In this document: piece after piece, positions 23,021-31,229 of the stretch
How the letters are laid out: every line of letters starts with the position of its first letter
Position numbering within the stretch: the first letter of the stretch is position 1
Source of the DNA: a virus
Reading direction: 5' to 3' (one strand)
IMG/VR virus record: IMGVR_UViG_3300015242_000025
Span: 1 to 64,000 of that record
Length of the DNA stretch: 64,000 bases
Translations under genes and position numbers: made by a program
Notes under the pieces: generated by a model
Database searches by the model: none
Told to the model about the DNA's origin: nothing
What the model saw: the letters and a program-made list of their open reading frames with translations, nothing else

Positions 23021-23217
23021 GTCATTTCCTTTAATTCCTTTTCATAATACATTCCTGTAGATCGTAACCATTCTCGTCTTACTTCAAGTGGAGCTTTTGC
23101 GCAAACGTGACATTCACCGGCTTTATTCCCTGGACGTGCACCACAATCTTCTGCACATACACACCTAGTACGTTTACCAACACAATACCAACATCCACGT
23201 TTACCGTTTTCATACAT
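23017..23217 (-). CDS. Small Cys-rich zinc protein (paralogue of 23757-24044)
   Basis: Encodes 66 residues with C-x2-C ... C-x-C-x3-C ... C-x2-C (CWYCVGKRTRCVCAEDC...CHVC). The same cysteine layout recurs in the gene at 23757-24044, so the two are probably duplicates. Likely binds two zinc ions; partner unknown. Confidence 0.65.
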   Translation of the reverse strand: MYENGKRGCWYCVGKRTRCVCAEDCGARPGNKAGECHVCAKAPLEVRREWLRSTGMYYEKELKEMT

Positions 23218-23219
23218 CG

Positions 23220-23423
23220 TTATTCCTTATCAAATTTTGGTGATACTACCATAATACTGCCATCATCCATTGTTCTGATCATCAAAAAATTTTTGTGAAA
23301 AACACCCATTTCATCATATTCAAGATATCCATCTGCAAATTGTTGCGGAGTAACAATAAGATAATTATACTTAATCTCATTGACGATTGGATCAGAATCT
23401 TGATCAATTATTTCATTATCCAT
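23220..23423 (-). CDS. Small acidic hypothetical protein
   Basis: Encodes 67 residues, MDNEIIDQDSDPIVNEIKYN..., with two or three predicted strands. No family recognised. The start overlaps the stop of the membrane-protein gene upstream. Confidence 0.6.
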   Translation of the reverse strand: MDNEIIDQDSDPIVNEIKYNYLIVTPQQFADGYLEYDEMGVFHKNFLMIRTMDDGSIMVVSPKFDKE

Positions 23424-23752
23424 TATGATACAGTTTTATCAGCTGGTCGAATAACAACACGCGAAAATGTTTTAATTTTATTCTTTGCCCAACTCTTTAA
23501 ACGTTTACGATTCTTTGGTTCATTATCGTCATTACGATGTTTCCACCATTGATAAGAATAAAATCCAATTAACGCAGCATCTATTCCATAATACCACAAC
23601 GGTCGATGTTCAATAATGTCTGCGCCAATGCCGACAGACACAGCAACGAGTCCAATAGACCAAAAAATTCTCCAATTAATTAATCTAAAAGCTAACCCCC
23701 ACACCATGATAAAGAAAAGCATATCAGCTGTCGTATTCCAAAAACTTACTGT
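23423..23752 (-). CDS. Small multi-pass membrane protein
   Basis: Encodes 109 residues from MTVSFWNTTADMLFF; the start is preceded by AAAGGAATAAATAAA and the longer frame is rejected. Three hydrophobic segments in the first 70 residues are followed by a Trp/His turn and a strongly basic cytoplasmic tail (KNRKRLKSWAKNKIK). Function unknown; could act on the host membrane. Confidence 0.6.
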   Translation of the reverse strand, partial: TVSFWNTTADMLFFIMVWGLAFRLINWRIFWSIGLVAVSVGIGADIIEHRPLWYYGIDAALIGFYSYQWWKHRNDDNEPKNRKRLKSWAKNKIKTFSRVVIRPADKTVS

Positions 23753-23756
23753 CATT

Positions 23757-24044
23757 TTATTTATTCCTTTGTATTTCGTCCATTTTCTCTCTCCATTTTG
23801 AATACCATTCAGTATACTCAGAAGATTTTGGACACAGATGACAACTATTCCACTCAACGCCGGCCCGGCAATCTTTTTCACAATTACATGGACAGCGTAA
23901 TCCGCGACAGTAAGGACAACTATGATCAGGCTGAACTTTTTGTCTAAATTTATGGATCAGTTTTTCATCATCAAGTTTAAATCCTATTTTTTCATTCCTC
24001 AACCAACGCCAAAAATCAATCCATCGCGAGTATAATGGTGACAT
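23757..24044 (-). CDS. Cys-rich zinc protein (paralogue of 23017-23217)
   Basis: Encodes 95 residues. After an N-terminal helix the core CPYCRGLRCPCNCEKDC...CHLC has eight cysteines in two clusters, matching the smaller downstream paralogue. A C-terminal Trp/Glu-rich helix follows. Function unknown. Confidence 0.65.
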   Translation of the reverse strand: MSPLYSRWIDFWRWLRNEKIGFKLDDEKLIHKFRQKVQPDHSCPYCRGLRCPCNCEKDCRAGVEWNSCHLCPKSSEYTEWYSKWREKMDEIQRNK

Positions 24045-24665
24045 TTATGACACAGCCCGATCAATGTAGGCATTTTCCAAATCAACATCAAAACTTGCAG
24101 CTTGTGCTAACACTCGGGCGGCAGGCGGAGTTAAATAAGCAGATTCAGCATAGATGATTCCTTCACCATCACATGCTTCACAGGGATAAGTTTTATCAGA
24201 ATTGGTTGAGATTGCATCAATATCACCCGCCGTGCCAGGCGGGAAAGACACGCGGCGCCGACCTTTACATACAGGGCAACGCTCGGGCGGTTTATTAGTT
24301 GCTTTGCGCGTCGTTAATGCTTCAACAACTTCATACGCAGAAATTACCCATTCGTAACTAGTACGTGTACTTTCTCCAGGTACAATGGATATTCCGGCGC
24401 GATGAATTAAAAATCGTCGTTGATCTTCAGTCTCACGAAAAATACGTGGTTCAAACCAACGGCATGCACTGCATCGTTCACTAGCAACAGCAAATTCATT
24501 ATGTGCATGATTAATATGACGATGTCTATAGGAAGTACTAAATCCTAGAAATCTTCCGTCCAATTCAACAAATGAATTTCCTGCTGGTAACGTCCAATGT
24601 TCAGTAGTTCCAACTAAGTCTCTTTTTGGCAGTAAAGCCAAAACATCAGGGATAAGTTCAGTCAT
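24045..24665 (-). CDS. Actinophage-type early protein with DnaJ-like zinc motifs
   Basis: Encodes 206 residues if started at MTELIPDVLAL, the Met with GGAAAG at proper distance; upstream Met codons lack one. C-x2-C (CSAC) lies mid-protein, and CPVCKGRRRV...CEACDGEG near the C-terminus has the CxxCxGxG pattern of DnaJ-type zinc fingers. First gene of the leftward operon, just after a large hairpin. Confidence 0.65.
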   Translation of the reverse strand: MTELIPDVLALLPKRDLVGTTEHWTLPAGNSFVELDGRFLGFSTSYRHRHINHAHNEFAVASERCSACRWFEPRIFRETEDQRRFLIHRAGISIVPGESTRTSYEWVISAYEVVEALTTRKATNKPPERCPVCKGRRRVSFPPGTAGDIDAISTNSDKTYPCEACDGEGIIYAESAYLTPPAARVLAQAASFDVDLENAYIDRAVS

Positions 24666-24711
24666 TTCACTTTCCATTTCATTATCATTAATCATCAAAC
24701 TAATTTTCAGA

Positions 24712-24772
24712 AGATAAGTGTCTAACTAAAATGCTAACTACAGAAACCCATAGAGTTGTTAGACACTTATCT
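24712..24772 (-). promoter_or_regulatory. Leader hairpin, perfect 15-bp inverted repeat
   Basis: AGATAAGTGTCTAAC and GTTAGACACTTATCT are exact complements separated by 31 bases. In the leftward transcript this forms a long stem 47 bases before the first start codon. It may be a 5' leader stabiliser, an attenuator or a protein-binding dyad. Confidence 0.65.
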
Positions 24773-25198
24773 CCCATTAATCGAGTATCCTCATTGTTGC
24801 TTCCTATATGGACTTGGTTATCGATCGGTTATTGTTGCCACGTAGAAAGCAATAACTCGATACCACAAGCTTAACAGATTTGACTCATGCGTGCGCGTGC
24901 GCGCGCGGAGTAAGAACAGCTCTAGCTAGATGATCATGGAGTAGGCGCGGCGCGGCGCCTATATTAGCCCGGTTGGGTGAGGTACGATACACATCTGTAG
25001 CGCGGGTCAGCGCAAAGGGGGATTTAGGGCAAATCAATACTTTTTACATGATATAGGAATAACGAATTGCGTAAATCAATTTGCTTAGAAGAAAGCAAAT
25101 GAAAATGATTGCTAGCTTTGCTTTGCTCAAAATCAATAACTAAATTGAATTTTAGGTTAAATACTATAGGAAATTTGATGTAAGAAAAGAGTGAGTTT
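24773..25198. promoter_or_regulatory. Divergent control region between leftward and rightward operons
   Basis: No gene fits here. It contains CTATATGGAC (24804), an alternating purine-pyrimidine tract GCGTGCGCGTGCGCGCGC near 24890, a GC hairpin AGGCGC/GCGCCT near 24950, an inverted repeat TTTGCTT/AAGCAAA near 25080, and AT-rich DNA before the primase gene. Promoters for both directions should lie here, but I could not fix one with good consensus. Confidence 0.55.
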
Positions 25199-26365
25199 AT
25201 GGCTTTAGCAGAATCATTTACAGCGCCTAATGTCGATCCAGAAATGGCATCAGAGCACTTACAGATTTTACATGGTAGTGCACAAGGATTAATTAGTCTT
25301 GTATTATTAGGAAGTGAGAAAAGGGAACGTCATTGTTTCTTTTCAACTGATGATATTGAAGAAACATCATATGAAGATTCACAGTATGGATTACAGGATA
25401 TAGCTGGAGAGCAATGGAATATTTATATTGCTTGTTCTACATTTAAAGAACGACCAGAAAAAGGTAGAGGAAATAGGGATAATGTTTTATCCATTCCGGG
25501 TGTGTGGGCAGATCTTGATGTAAAGCCTGATACGGAAGGATTCTTTCATAGTACTGAAGAAATTGATCGATACATGGAATTGTTGCCACAACCGACAATT
25601 GAAATAACCACGGGTAGTGGGGGAAAACATTTATATTGGCTTACACCGCCTGATCATCCTTTGTCTGCTATTGATGGTTCAAAGTTACTAATGCAGTGGC
25701 GTGATTTTTTGTTGTATGAAGCACAAGGATTATCCATTGATTTTGTGCAAGATTCAGCGCGTATTATGCGTCTTGCTGGCACACTTCGTTGGCCTAAAGG
25801 AACTGATGATCATATTCAAACACCGCGTCTCGTAGAGATTAAAAAAGTAGGTCCGCGTTGTGATGTTAAGGAATTACGTTTAATCAGTGCATTCGCACAC
25901 CAAAAAATGACAGTGTTGCGAGAACAACAACATGCCGAGCGTTCAGCAATAGTAGGTAAACGGCATGAGGAAATGGAAAATCAAGGTGCAGATTTAAATT
26001 TATATAAAGCAGCTGTAGGTCGATTTAATGCATTACAAGATTGGGGTTCATTACTAGAAAAAACAGGATGGACATTACATTCTGATGAAAGAGATAAAAG
26101 TGCACACTGTCGTTTTTGGATTCGTCCAGGTAAAGGTTTAGGTGCGTCTAAATCAGCTGCAACAGATTTTATATACTCGGATGGAATACCATTCTACGGA
26201 ATGACGATTTATTCTAACGATCCGTCAATGGAAGATATTATAGAGGAAAAAGATTCTTCAGAACACGATATTTGTTCAAAATGGAATTATGCATTAAAAC
26301 GTTTGTTTAATAATGATGAAGCTGATTTGTATATGACCGTTGTTGAAAATGGAGGAACATTATGA
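25199..26365 (+). CDS. AEP-type (prim-pol) DNA primase
   Basis: Encodes 388 residues. WADLDVK (Asp105, Asp107), TGSGGKHLYW (about 138-147) and SIDFVQDSARIMRLAGT (about 179-195) are the catalytic motifs of archaeo-eukaryotic-type primases found in phages and plasmids. It makes primers for DNA synthesis. First gene of the rightward operon and translationally linked to the helicase gene; the two domains are fused in many relatives. Upstream AAAAGAGTGAG gives a plausible ribosome binding site. Confidence 0.88.
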   Translation: MALAESFTAPNVDPEMASEHLQILHGSAQGLISLVLLGSEKRERHCFFSTDDIEETSYEDSQYGLQDIAGEQWNIYIACSTFKERPEKGRGNRDNVLSIPGVWADLDVKPDTEGFFHSTEEIDRYMELLPQPTIEITTGSGGKHLYWLTPPDHPLSAIDGSKLLMQWRDFLLYEAQGLSIDFVQDSARIMRLAGTLRWPKGTDDHIQTPRLVEIKKVGPRCDVKELRLISAFAHQKMTVLREQQHAERSAIVGKRHEEMENQGADLNLYKAAVGRFNALQDWGSLLEKTGWTLHSDERDKSAHCRFWIRPGKGLGASKSAATDFIYSDGIPFYGMTIYSNDPSMEDIIEEKDSSEHDICSKWNYALKRLFNNDEADLYMTVVENGGTL

Positions 26366-26415
26366 ATTATAATATCAACACGGTTAGAGTTTTGGTATTT
26401 GGTAATAGCGAATGA
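26362..26415 (+). CDS. 17-codon mini-gene bridging primase and helicase
   Basis: Reads MNYNINTVRVLVFGNSE. GGAGGA sits five bases before its ATG, which overlaps the primase stop (ATGA); its own stop overlaps the helicase start (ATGA). It probably carries ribosomes from primase to helicase; a peptide function is not needed. Confidence 0.45.
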   Translation: MNYNINTVRVLVFGNSE

Positions 26416-27887
26416 CAGCGGCAGAGCATATGACAGACCGCAAAGAACGTATGGCTGCTGCTAATCAACGTGCATCAGAAGAATTACATATTAATGAAAC
26501 TCCTACGGATTCAGGTAATGCTTATCGTTTTGCTCGGTTATTTAAAGATAAAGTTAAGTATGTACCAGAGAAAAAATCATGGATTATCTGGAATGGAAAA
26601 CTCTGGCAATATGATAAGTCTAATCAAACACTGGACATGACACTAACAGTCTGTACCGATGTAGATAATTATCTTTTAGAGATATCAGATAAAAAAGAAA
26701 AAATTGAATGGACTAACTGGGCTAGAACCTCTAAATCACTGACACGTAGAAAATCAATGCTTGAATTAGCAGCCACACTACGTGAAATTGTTGTGTATGA
26801 GAAAGATTTAGATATTCATCCTTATTTGTTTAATTTCGTTACGTGCACATTAAACTTTGAACCACCAAGGATTTGTTTTTCTCATAATTCTGATAATAAC
26901 ATCACTAAAATTTGTCCAACACCCTATGAACCAAACGCTAAGTCTAGACTTTTAGATGAATTTCTCGATCGTTTTATGCCAGACAAAGAAGAAAGAATTT
27001 GGAATTTAACATCATTAGCAGTAGCGGCGTTTACTGGTCGTAACATGGAAAGAAAATTGTTAATGTTGTTAGGCCCGTCATCCACTGGTAAGTCTGCATT
27101 AATGGAACTTATGCAAGCTTCATTAGGATATGATTACACGGCAGCAGTTAATGCCTCGGTATTTCGCGGAAACATGGATGATAAACCACGTCCGGATTTA
27201 GTGCGTGCCAGCGATTCTCAATTTATTATGGCATTTGAAGCTTCTGAACAATGGGATTTACATGTAGATCACATAAAAAGAATGACCGGCGGAGATCCAC
27301 TTGTCATGCGTGGAATGAAATCAGATTCCATGAAAGAAAGGATAGCAAAATTTACTCCTTGCATTATCGCCAACGTACCACCCAAAATTAGAGGTTCTGA
27401 TAACGCCATTCGTCGCAGGTTGCATGTTTTGCTGATGGATCAAACCGTAGATCCCGTAGAAGATGATGGTAAAAAACGTATTGAATTAGTTAATAATTTA
27501 GAGTGTCGCATAGCATTTATCGCTTTACTAGTACAACTATATGTGGAGTCTGACGGAATTTTGCCCATGAATGTCCCGCCTCGTATTGCTGCAAAAACAA
27601 TGGAGGTATTTGCTGCGCTGGATTCAGTTGATGAAATCATTAAAATGTTGATTGAAGAAGCTATTATCATCCATGACACAGACATCCCTGCCTCGCATTG
27701 TATAAAAACAATGGATTTACATAAGGCTATATGCAAAATTCTCAATAGTCAGCACATTAGAGATGTGCCAGGATCTAAGCATTTTTCGCAAAGAATTCAG
27801 GAATTAGGATATGAAGTAAAAAGTAGCGGCGGATCACGTGTTGTTGGATATCGCCAAGGAGATAGTTTTTACGCTTATATGATGTGA
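26412..27887 (+). CDS. D5/P4-type SF3 replicative helicase
   Basis: Encodes 491 residues. An N-terminal D5_N-like domain (YRFARLFKDKVKYVPEKKSWIIWNG split by linkers, about 38-62) precedes the SF3 helicase core with GPSSTGKSAL (Walker A, about 221-230), MAFEASEQW (motif B region) and the ANVPPKIRGSDNAIRRRL sensor/arginine segment. It unwinds the origin and recruits the primase. The last 100 residues form a winged-helix-like DNA-binding part. Confidence 0.92.
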   Translation: MTAAEHMTDRKERMAAANQRASEELHINETPTDSGNAYRFARLFKDKVKYVPEKKSWIIWNGKLWQYDKSNQTLDMTLTVCTDVDNYLLEISDKKEKIEWTNWARTSKSLTRRKSMLELAATLREIVVYEKDLDIHPYLFNFVTCTLNFEPPRICFSHNSDNNITKICPTPYEPNAKSRLLDEFLDRFMPDKEERIWNLTSLAVAAFTGRNMERKLLMLLGPSSTGKSALMELMQASLGYDYTAAVNASVFRGNMDDKPRPDLVRASDSQFIMAFEASEQWDLHVDHIKRMTGGDPLVMRGMKSDSMKERIAKFTPCIIANVPPKIRGSDNAIRRRLHVLLMDQTVDPVEDDGKKRIELVNNLECRIAFIALLVQLYVESDGILPMNVPPRIAAKTMEVFAALDSVDEIIKMLIEEAIIIHDTDIPASHCIKTMDLHKAICKILNSQHIRDVPGSKHFSQRIQELGYEVKSSGGSRVVGYRQGDSFYAYMM

Positions 27888-28641
27888 CAAAAACACGTAA
27901 AATTTTAGATATCTGATATTGAGAACGTCGAGTTACATTGTGGTTTTTGGGTAAAATCCTTGTAGGTTTGGACGCGAAAAAGGCTTCTGATCGCTACAGG
28001 CAAACCTACAACAAGATCAACTTACTAATGTTTGTACTTTGGGGTTGGGATGGATATTACTCAAATGATATTACTTAATGGATATGACTAGATGAGTATG
28101 AATGGATGGGTGGGATTTTGGCGGTATGTTGATAGATGGTGAGGGGGAAAGCTACAAAATGATCATGGGTCTGACCTGCAGTTATATATGTAAACTCTCT
28201 ATTTTGTAGGTTTGTAGGTTTAGTAGTAGTAGTAGAGGTACATATAGAGAATTAGAAATTAAACACGCGGTTAAATACGCGTTTATACGTGATAGAGGAA
28301 TGTACGTCATCTGAAACCTACAAACCTACAAAACGATCTTGGAGGGATGTGGATCTTGAGGAAAAGGTAGCCAGGACCTCTCCCAAGTCGATCATGAAAA
28401 CTACGTCGTTAAAGATCTTGAAAAATAGATTTATGCAATCTTTGATATTCAAACTTTCATATTTCAACTTTCATATTCAAACTCGCATTAAAATCTGAGA
28501 CTATCGTTTCTCGCATATCCTATATTCAATATTCTATCTTTACTATCATGAAATGGATTTATCTGGCGAAAATAACACAGCTGTCATCAGTGGTACACTA
28601 GATTATGTAGAAGTCCATCCACGTAAAGGAATTTAAGTATC
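27888..28641. other. Non-coding iteron region, candidate replication origin
   Basis: No supported gene in 750 bases. It holds the 11-bp inverted pair TTGTAGGTTTG (27960) / CAAACCTACAA (28001) and an exact 20-bp inverted pair TTTTGTAGGTTTGTAGGTTT (28202) / its complement (28314). CTACAA-x-A-x-GATC recurs at about 28006, 28152 and 28327. A (TAG)n run, AT-rich DNA and TTTCATATT repeats follow. Iterons next to primase and helicase genes are the usual layout of an origin. Confidence 0.6.
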
Positions 28642-29082
28642 ATGACCGGTTATGTTCAATTAACTAACGCTGTTCTCACCGAAATTGAAAGCGCAATGTT
28701 TGGTAAGAATTACAGTAGGCGAGATTTGGCAAACGCATCTGGTATTAGCTATCCGAATATCACAGCTATCTTGAGTCGTACTCGCAAACAAATGCGTATT
28801 AGAACTGCAGTGAAATTGTTTAATACACTAGATCTCGTGTGGTCTGAGAATGATGCACAATTTGTTTCACACAATAAAACAACACCAGTGGTTAACGATG
28901 ACGATAAACCGTCATTTACTTTCCCTATTTCTACTACTGTTGGTAATTCACACTTCACTTATACACCGATCAGTGATATTGTACGGCGTGCATTGCCTAC
29001 CCGCATCTATGCATTGAATGATGTTAACTTTGCACGTGTAATTGAATACATTAATGATCTATTAGATGAGCAATACAAGTAA
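28642..29082 (+). CDS. XRE/Cro-CI-type transcription regulator
   Basis: Encodes 146 residues. RRDLANASGISYPNITAILSRTRKQMRIRTAVKLFNTLDL (about 26-65) is a helix-turn-helix of the Cro/CI type; the C-terminal 70 residues may dimerise. Located beside the candidate origin and ahead of the late genes, it could be a repressor or a replication switch. GTAAAGGAATTTAAGTATC precedes the ATG. Confidence 0.75.
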   Translation: MTGYVQLTNAVLTEIESAMFGKNYSRRDLANASGISYPNITAILSRTRKQMRIRTAVKLFNTLDLVWSENDAQFVSHNKTTPVVNDDDKPSFTFPISTTVGNSHFTYTPISDIVRRALPTRIYALNDVNFARVIEYINDLLDEQYK

Positions 29083-29135
29083 GATATATAAGGCTTATAT
29101 ACTTACATACTATTCGTTATTTGGACCACATTGAT

Positions 29136-29163
29136 TTGACTATATTGATTTCATGGGTATGTT
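29136..29163 (+). promoter_or_regulatory. Promoter before the TerS-like gene
   Basis: TTGACT and TATGTT are separated by 16 bases in the gap between the XRE and TerS-like genes. The predicted start of transcription is about 25 bases before the GTG start. Confidence 0.45.
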
Positions 29164-29195
29164 AATGCGCTGACATATGCGCTACGCTGTGCGCT

Positions 29196-29750
29196 GTGGC
29201 CCTCTCAGCCGGTGCACAGCGCGCCTACGTTGAAGCACGGCGCCGCCGTGTGCATCCCGAGCTTTCTCCCACCCGCAAACCCACGGGTAAACAATGGGAA
29301 GTTGATATAGAGGTATGGTTAATGGCTATGGAGATTGCTGATACTAAGAACATAACACCGTGGGATGCATTGCTATTGGCTGTGCGCAGGCGTGCTGCAC
29401 GTGTGCAGTGGGTTGACAATGTTATCACTGAGATAATCAAACAACACATTGATTCAGATGGAGATCCGAACATACCACCTGATGAAGTGAAGCCATGGTT
29501 AATGGAGTCACGTAAAGAGGAACAGCTAATGGTTCGCTCTGCTAAGTTGGCTATCGATGCAGGTGTAGCAGAGGCAGTAGTGAGAAGGCTAGAGATGGAG
29601 GGCAAGGTAATCACTGATGCATTAGTAGCAGGACTTGACTCACTAGAGTTAACACCTGAACAAAGGATGACTGCACTATCAGTGATGCACAATCAATTAA
29701 CCGGTGGATTCAATGGCAATAATGATGATGGTAATGTAATTGATCAATGA
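29196..29750 (+). CDS. Terminase small subunit-like protein
   Basis: Encodes 184 residues from GTG. The pattern RKPTGKQWEVDIEVWLMAMEI...TPWDALLLAVRRRAARVQWVD, then PWLMESRKEEQLMVRSAKLAIDAGV, matches proteins called terminase small subunits in actinophages, which recognise the packaging site. It is 6.5 kb from TerL, not adjacent. The ribosome binding site is weak. The N-terminus is basic (EARRRRVHP), suited to DNA. Confidence 0.65.
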   Translation: MALSAGAQRAYVEARRRRVHPELSPTRKPTGKQWEVDIEVWLMAMEIADTKNITPWDALLLAVRRRAARVQWVDNVITEIIKQHIDSDGDPNIPPDEVKPWLMESRKEEQLMVRSAKLAIDAGVAEAVVRRLEMEGKVITDALVAGLDSLELTPEQRMTALSVMHNQLTGGFNGNNDDGNVIDQ

Positions 29751-29755
29751 TAATC

Positions 29756-29785
29756 AAATATAAATAATAATTATTATTTATATTT
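29756..29785. repeat. Perfect 30-bp AT-only palindrome
   Basis: AAATATAAATAATAA is followed directly by its exact complement, five bases after the TerS-like stop codon, inside a longer AT-only stretch. It could extrude as a cruciform, end transcription, or mark a DNA unwinding or packaging site. Confidence 0.7.
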
Positions 29786-29988
29786 ATTTATATTTAATTA
29801 TTAATTCATTAAACTAAGCGACTAAACTTGATGTATATCAAGCCATCATAAATAACATTGTTGTATACATATAGTTTTATTTTGAATCATATACACATCA
29901 TAAACATTTAACAGATGAAGTAGCTTGATAAGTATGGACAAATTCTATAATCATAATCATCTATGATTATGCAGCTATTGGCCTCAAC

Positions 29989-29997
29989 TGGTATAAT
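29989..29997 (+). promoter_or_regulatory. Extended -10 promoter candidate
   Basis: TGGTATAAT is a perfect extended -10 element. Another hexamer pair, TTGATA (29925) and TATAAT (29946), lies just upstream with a short 15-base spacing. One of these probably drives the block of small genes from 30221. Confidence 0.5.
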
Positions 29998-30058
29998 CCA
30001 TTGTAGACAGTAAAAATCACAAAAATTCAATAAAATGAATAAAATCGCTTAATATGCT

Positions 30059-30163
30059 TAATGTCCGATAAACTCGAGAAAAATCGGATAAAAATAATTA
30101 ACCGACTCAAAACGGAACAAACTGGACACAGTATACCACTCCATCTGTTTTCCCAATTTTCAT
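30059..30163. repeat. Second copy of the three-motif block from 5.9-6.2 kb
   Basis: TAATGTCCGATAAACTCGAG, CAAACTGGACA and GTTTTCCCAATTTTCAT occur in the same order as at 5870-6162. A 63-codon open frame (MSDKLEKNRIKIINRL...) starts here and overlaps the next gene but has no ribosome binding site. Confidence 0.5.
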
Positions 30164-30220
30164 TTTATCCAGATTTTATTTCTCCAAATCATTATCGTTA
30201 TCATCTAAAGGAATTCAATC

Positions 30221-30526
30221 ATGATGGTGGAACCTCGTACATATCAATCTAAGATTGTCTACGATATTCAAGCTATCCAATATACTGGTGAACCTGAGAA
30301 TATTGAGGCAATTAAAAAATTTGTTGGTGATAGGGATAATGGTGATTGTCTTTTTATGTTGCCATCTGAGATTAATGGAATATGGAGAGATGCTCACCTG
30401 TGGTATGACCGGTTTCAATATTGGGTAAGTGTAAAAAAGAATGACTGGATTGTTTTCGATCAAACTACTTCTGTTTTCTATCATTCAACGCCGAAAGAGT
30501 TTTCCATATACGAGGAACAGAAATAG
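30221..30526 (+). CDS. Small conserved phage protein
   Basis: Encodes 101 residues. YDIQAIQYTGEPENIEAIKKFVG at the N-terminus and KKNDWIVFDQT...FYHSTPKEFSIYE at the C-terminus match a very common small protein of tailed phages of unknown function. AAAGGAATTCAATC precedes two adjacent ATG codons; either may be used. Confidence 0.7.
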   Translation: MMVEPRTYQSKIVYDIQAIQYTGEPENIEAIKKFVGDRDNGDCLFMLPSEINGIWRDAHLWYDRFQYWVSVKKNDWIVFDQTTSVFYHSTPKEFSIYEEQK

Positions 30527-30547
30527 ACATGATGATGGGATCATTAA

Positions 30548-30919
30548 ATGACAAGTAGAAATCACAACTTGACGGATATTCTTACTGGCAAGATGATTCC
30601 CCCTGATTTTATTAATCCTCAAGGCGTTAAATGGTGGCAATTAGATGAAAATAGTTATAACTATGAACATGGAATTCCTTACCTGGTGGACTCTCCAGAA
30701 CATGGTAAGGAATATGTGATTGTTGAAAATAACACAACTAACAAAAATAATAAAACCAGCAAAACTAACAGTGTTGTTTATGTTACCGACAGTTTGGAAG
30801 CTCTCTATGTGAAATTGGATCAGTTTGCTGTGGTATATGCCTTCAAAAATAATTACGGGACTGGATTAAATGACGACGATAATGACGACGATAATGACGA
30901 CGATAATGACGAAAATTAA
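30548..30919 (+). CDS. Hypothetical protein with Asp/Asn repeat tail
   Basis: Encodes 123 residues. The body has no known motif; the C-terminus is a low-complexity tail of DDDN units made by the 12-base tandem repeat at 30869-30912. The tail length may vary between strains. Confidence 0.6.
   Translation: MTSRNHNLTDILTGKMIPPDFINPQGVKWWQLDENSYNYEHGIPYLVDSPEHGKEYVIVENNTTNKNNKTSKTNSVVYVTDSLEALYVKLDQFAVVYAFKNNYGTGLNDDDNDDDNDDDNDEN
30869..30912 (+). repeat. 12-base tandem repeat spanning a gene junction
   Basis: AATGACGACGAT is repeated three times with a fourth partial copy. In one frame it encodes the DDDN tail of the upstream protein; shifted by one base it supplies successive ATG codons (MTTI units) for the downstream gene. 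Confidence 0.8.
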
Positions 30920-31229
30920 GACTAATACTATTATGAAAACAAGTAATAATCAATGGGCGATGGAAACTATCACTGAAACAGCAGCAATTAAAATAACTCC
31001 GCTCTGCTATTCGGTTTCTTCATTATCTAATGTGCACACTATTCCGGTGGCCGCGGAGTACGAATGGACATTCATTGATGGTGATATTTATTATGCTTGC
31101 GCGGAATGCTGTGCGCGGTGGCGGGAAATGGTAGCAAAACACAACAACACTTCTATCATCAAATCTATCAGAACTATTCGGCCTATCATCGGACTAGACC
31201 CCGTAATCATTGGAGATGTTAATGACTGA
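30906..31229 (+). CDS. Hypothetical protein with Cys pair
   Basis: About 107 residues; start uncertain because the tandem repeat offers several ATG codons and none has a clear ribosome binding site. The core EYEWTFIDGDIYYACAECCARW suggests a small beta/zinc-like fold. No family recognised. Confidence 0.55.
   Translation: MTKIKTNTIMKTSNNQWAMETITETAAIKITPLCYSVSSLSNVHTIPVAAEYEWTFIDGDIYYACAECCARWREMVAKHNNTSIIKSIRTIRPIIGLDPVIIGDVND

Noticed and set aside
28289-28498. 69-codon rightward frame inside the iteron region
   Set aside because: Crosses iterons, has no ribosome binding site, and its composition is not protein-like.
30061-30252. 63-codon frame MSDKLEKN... before the gene at 30221
   Set aside because: No ribosome binding site and it overlaps the better-supported start at 30221; kept only as part of the shared-motif observation.
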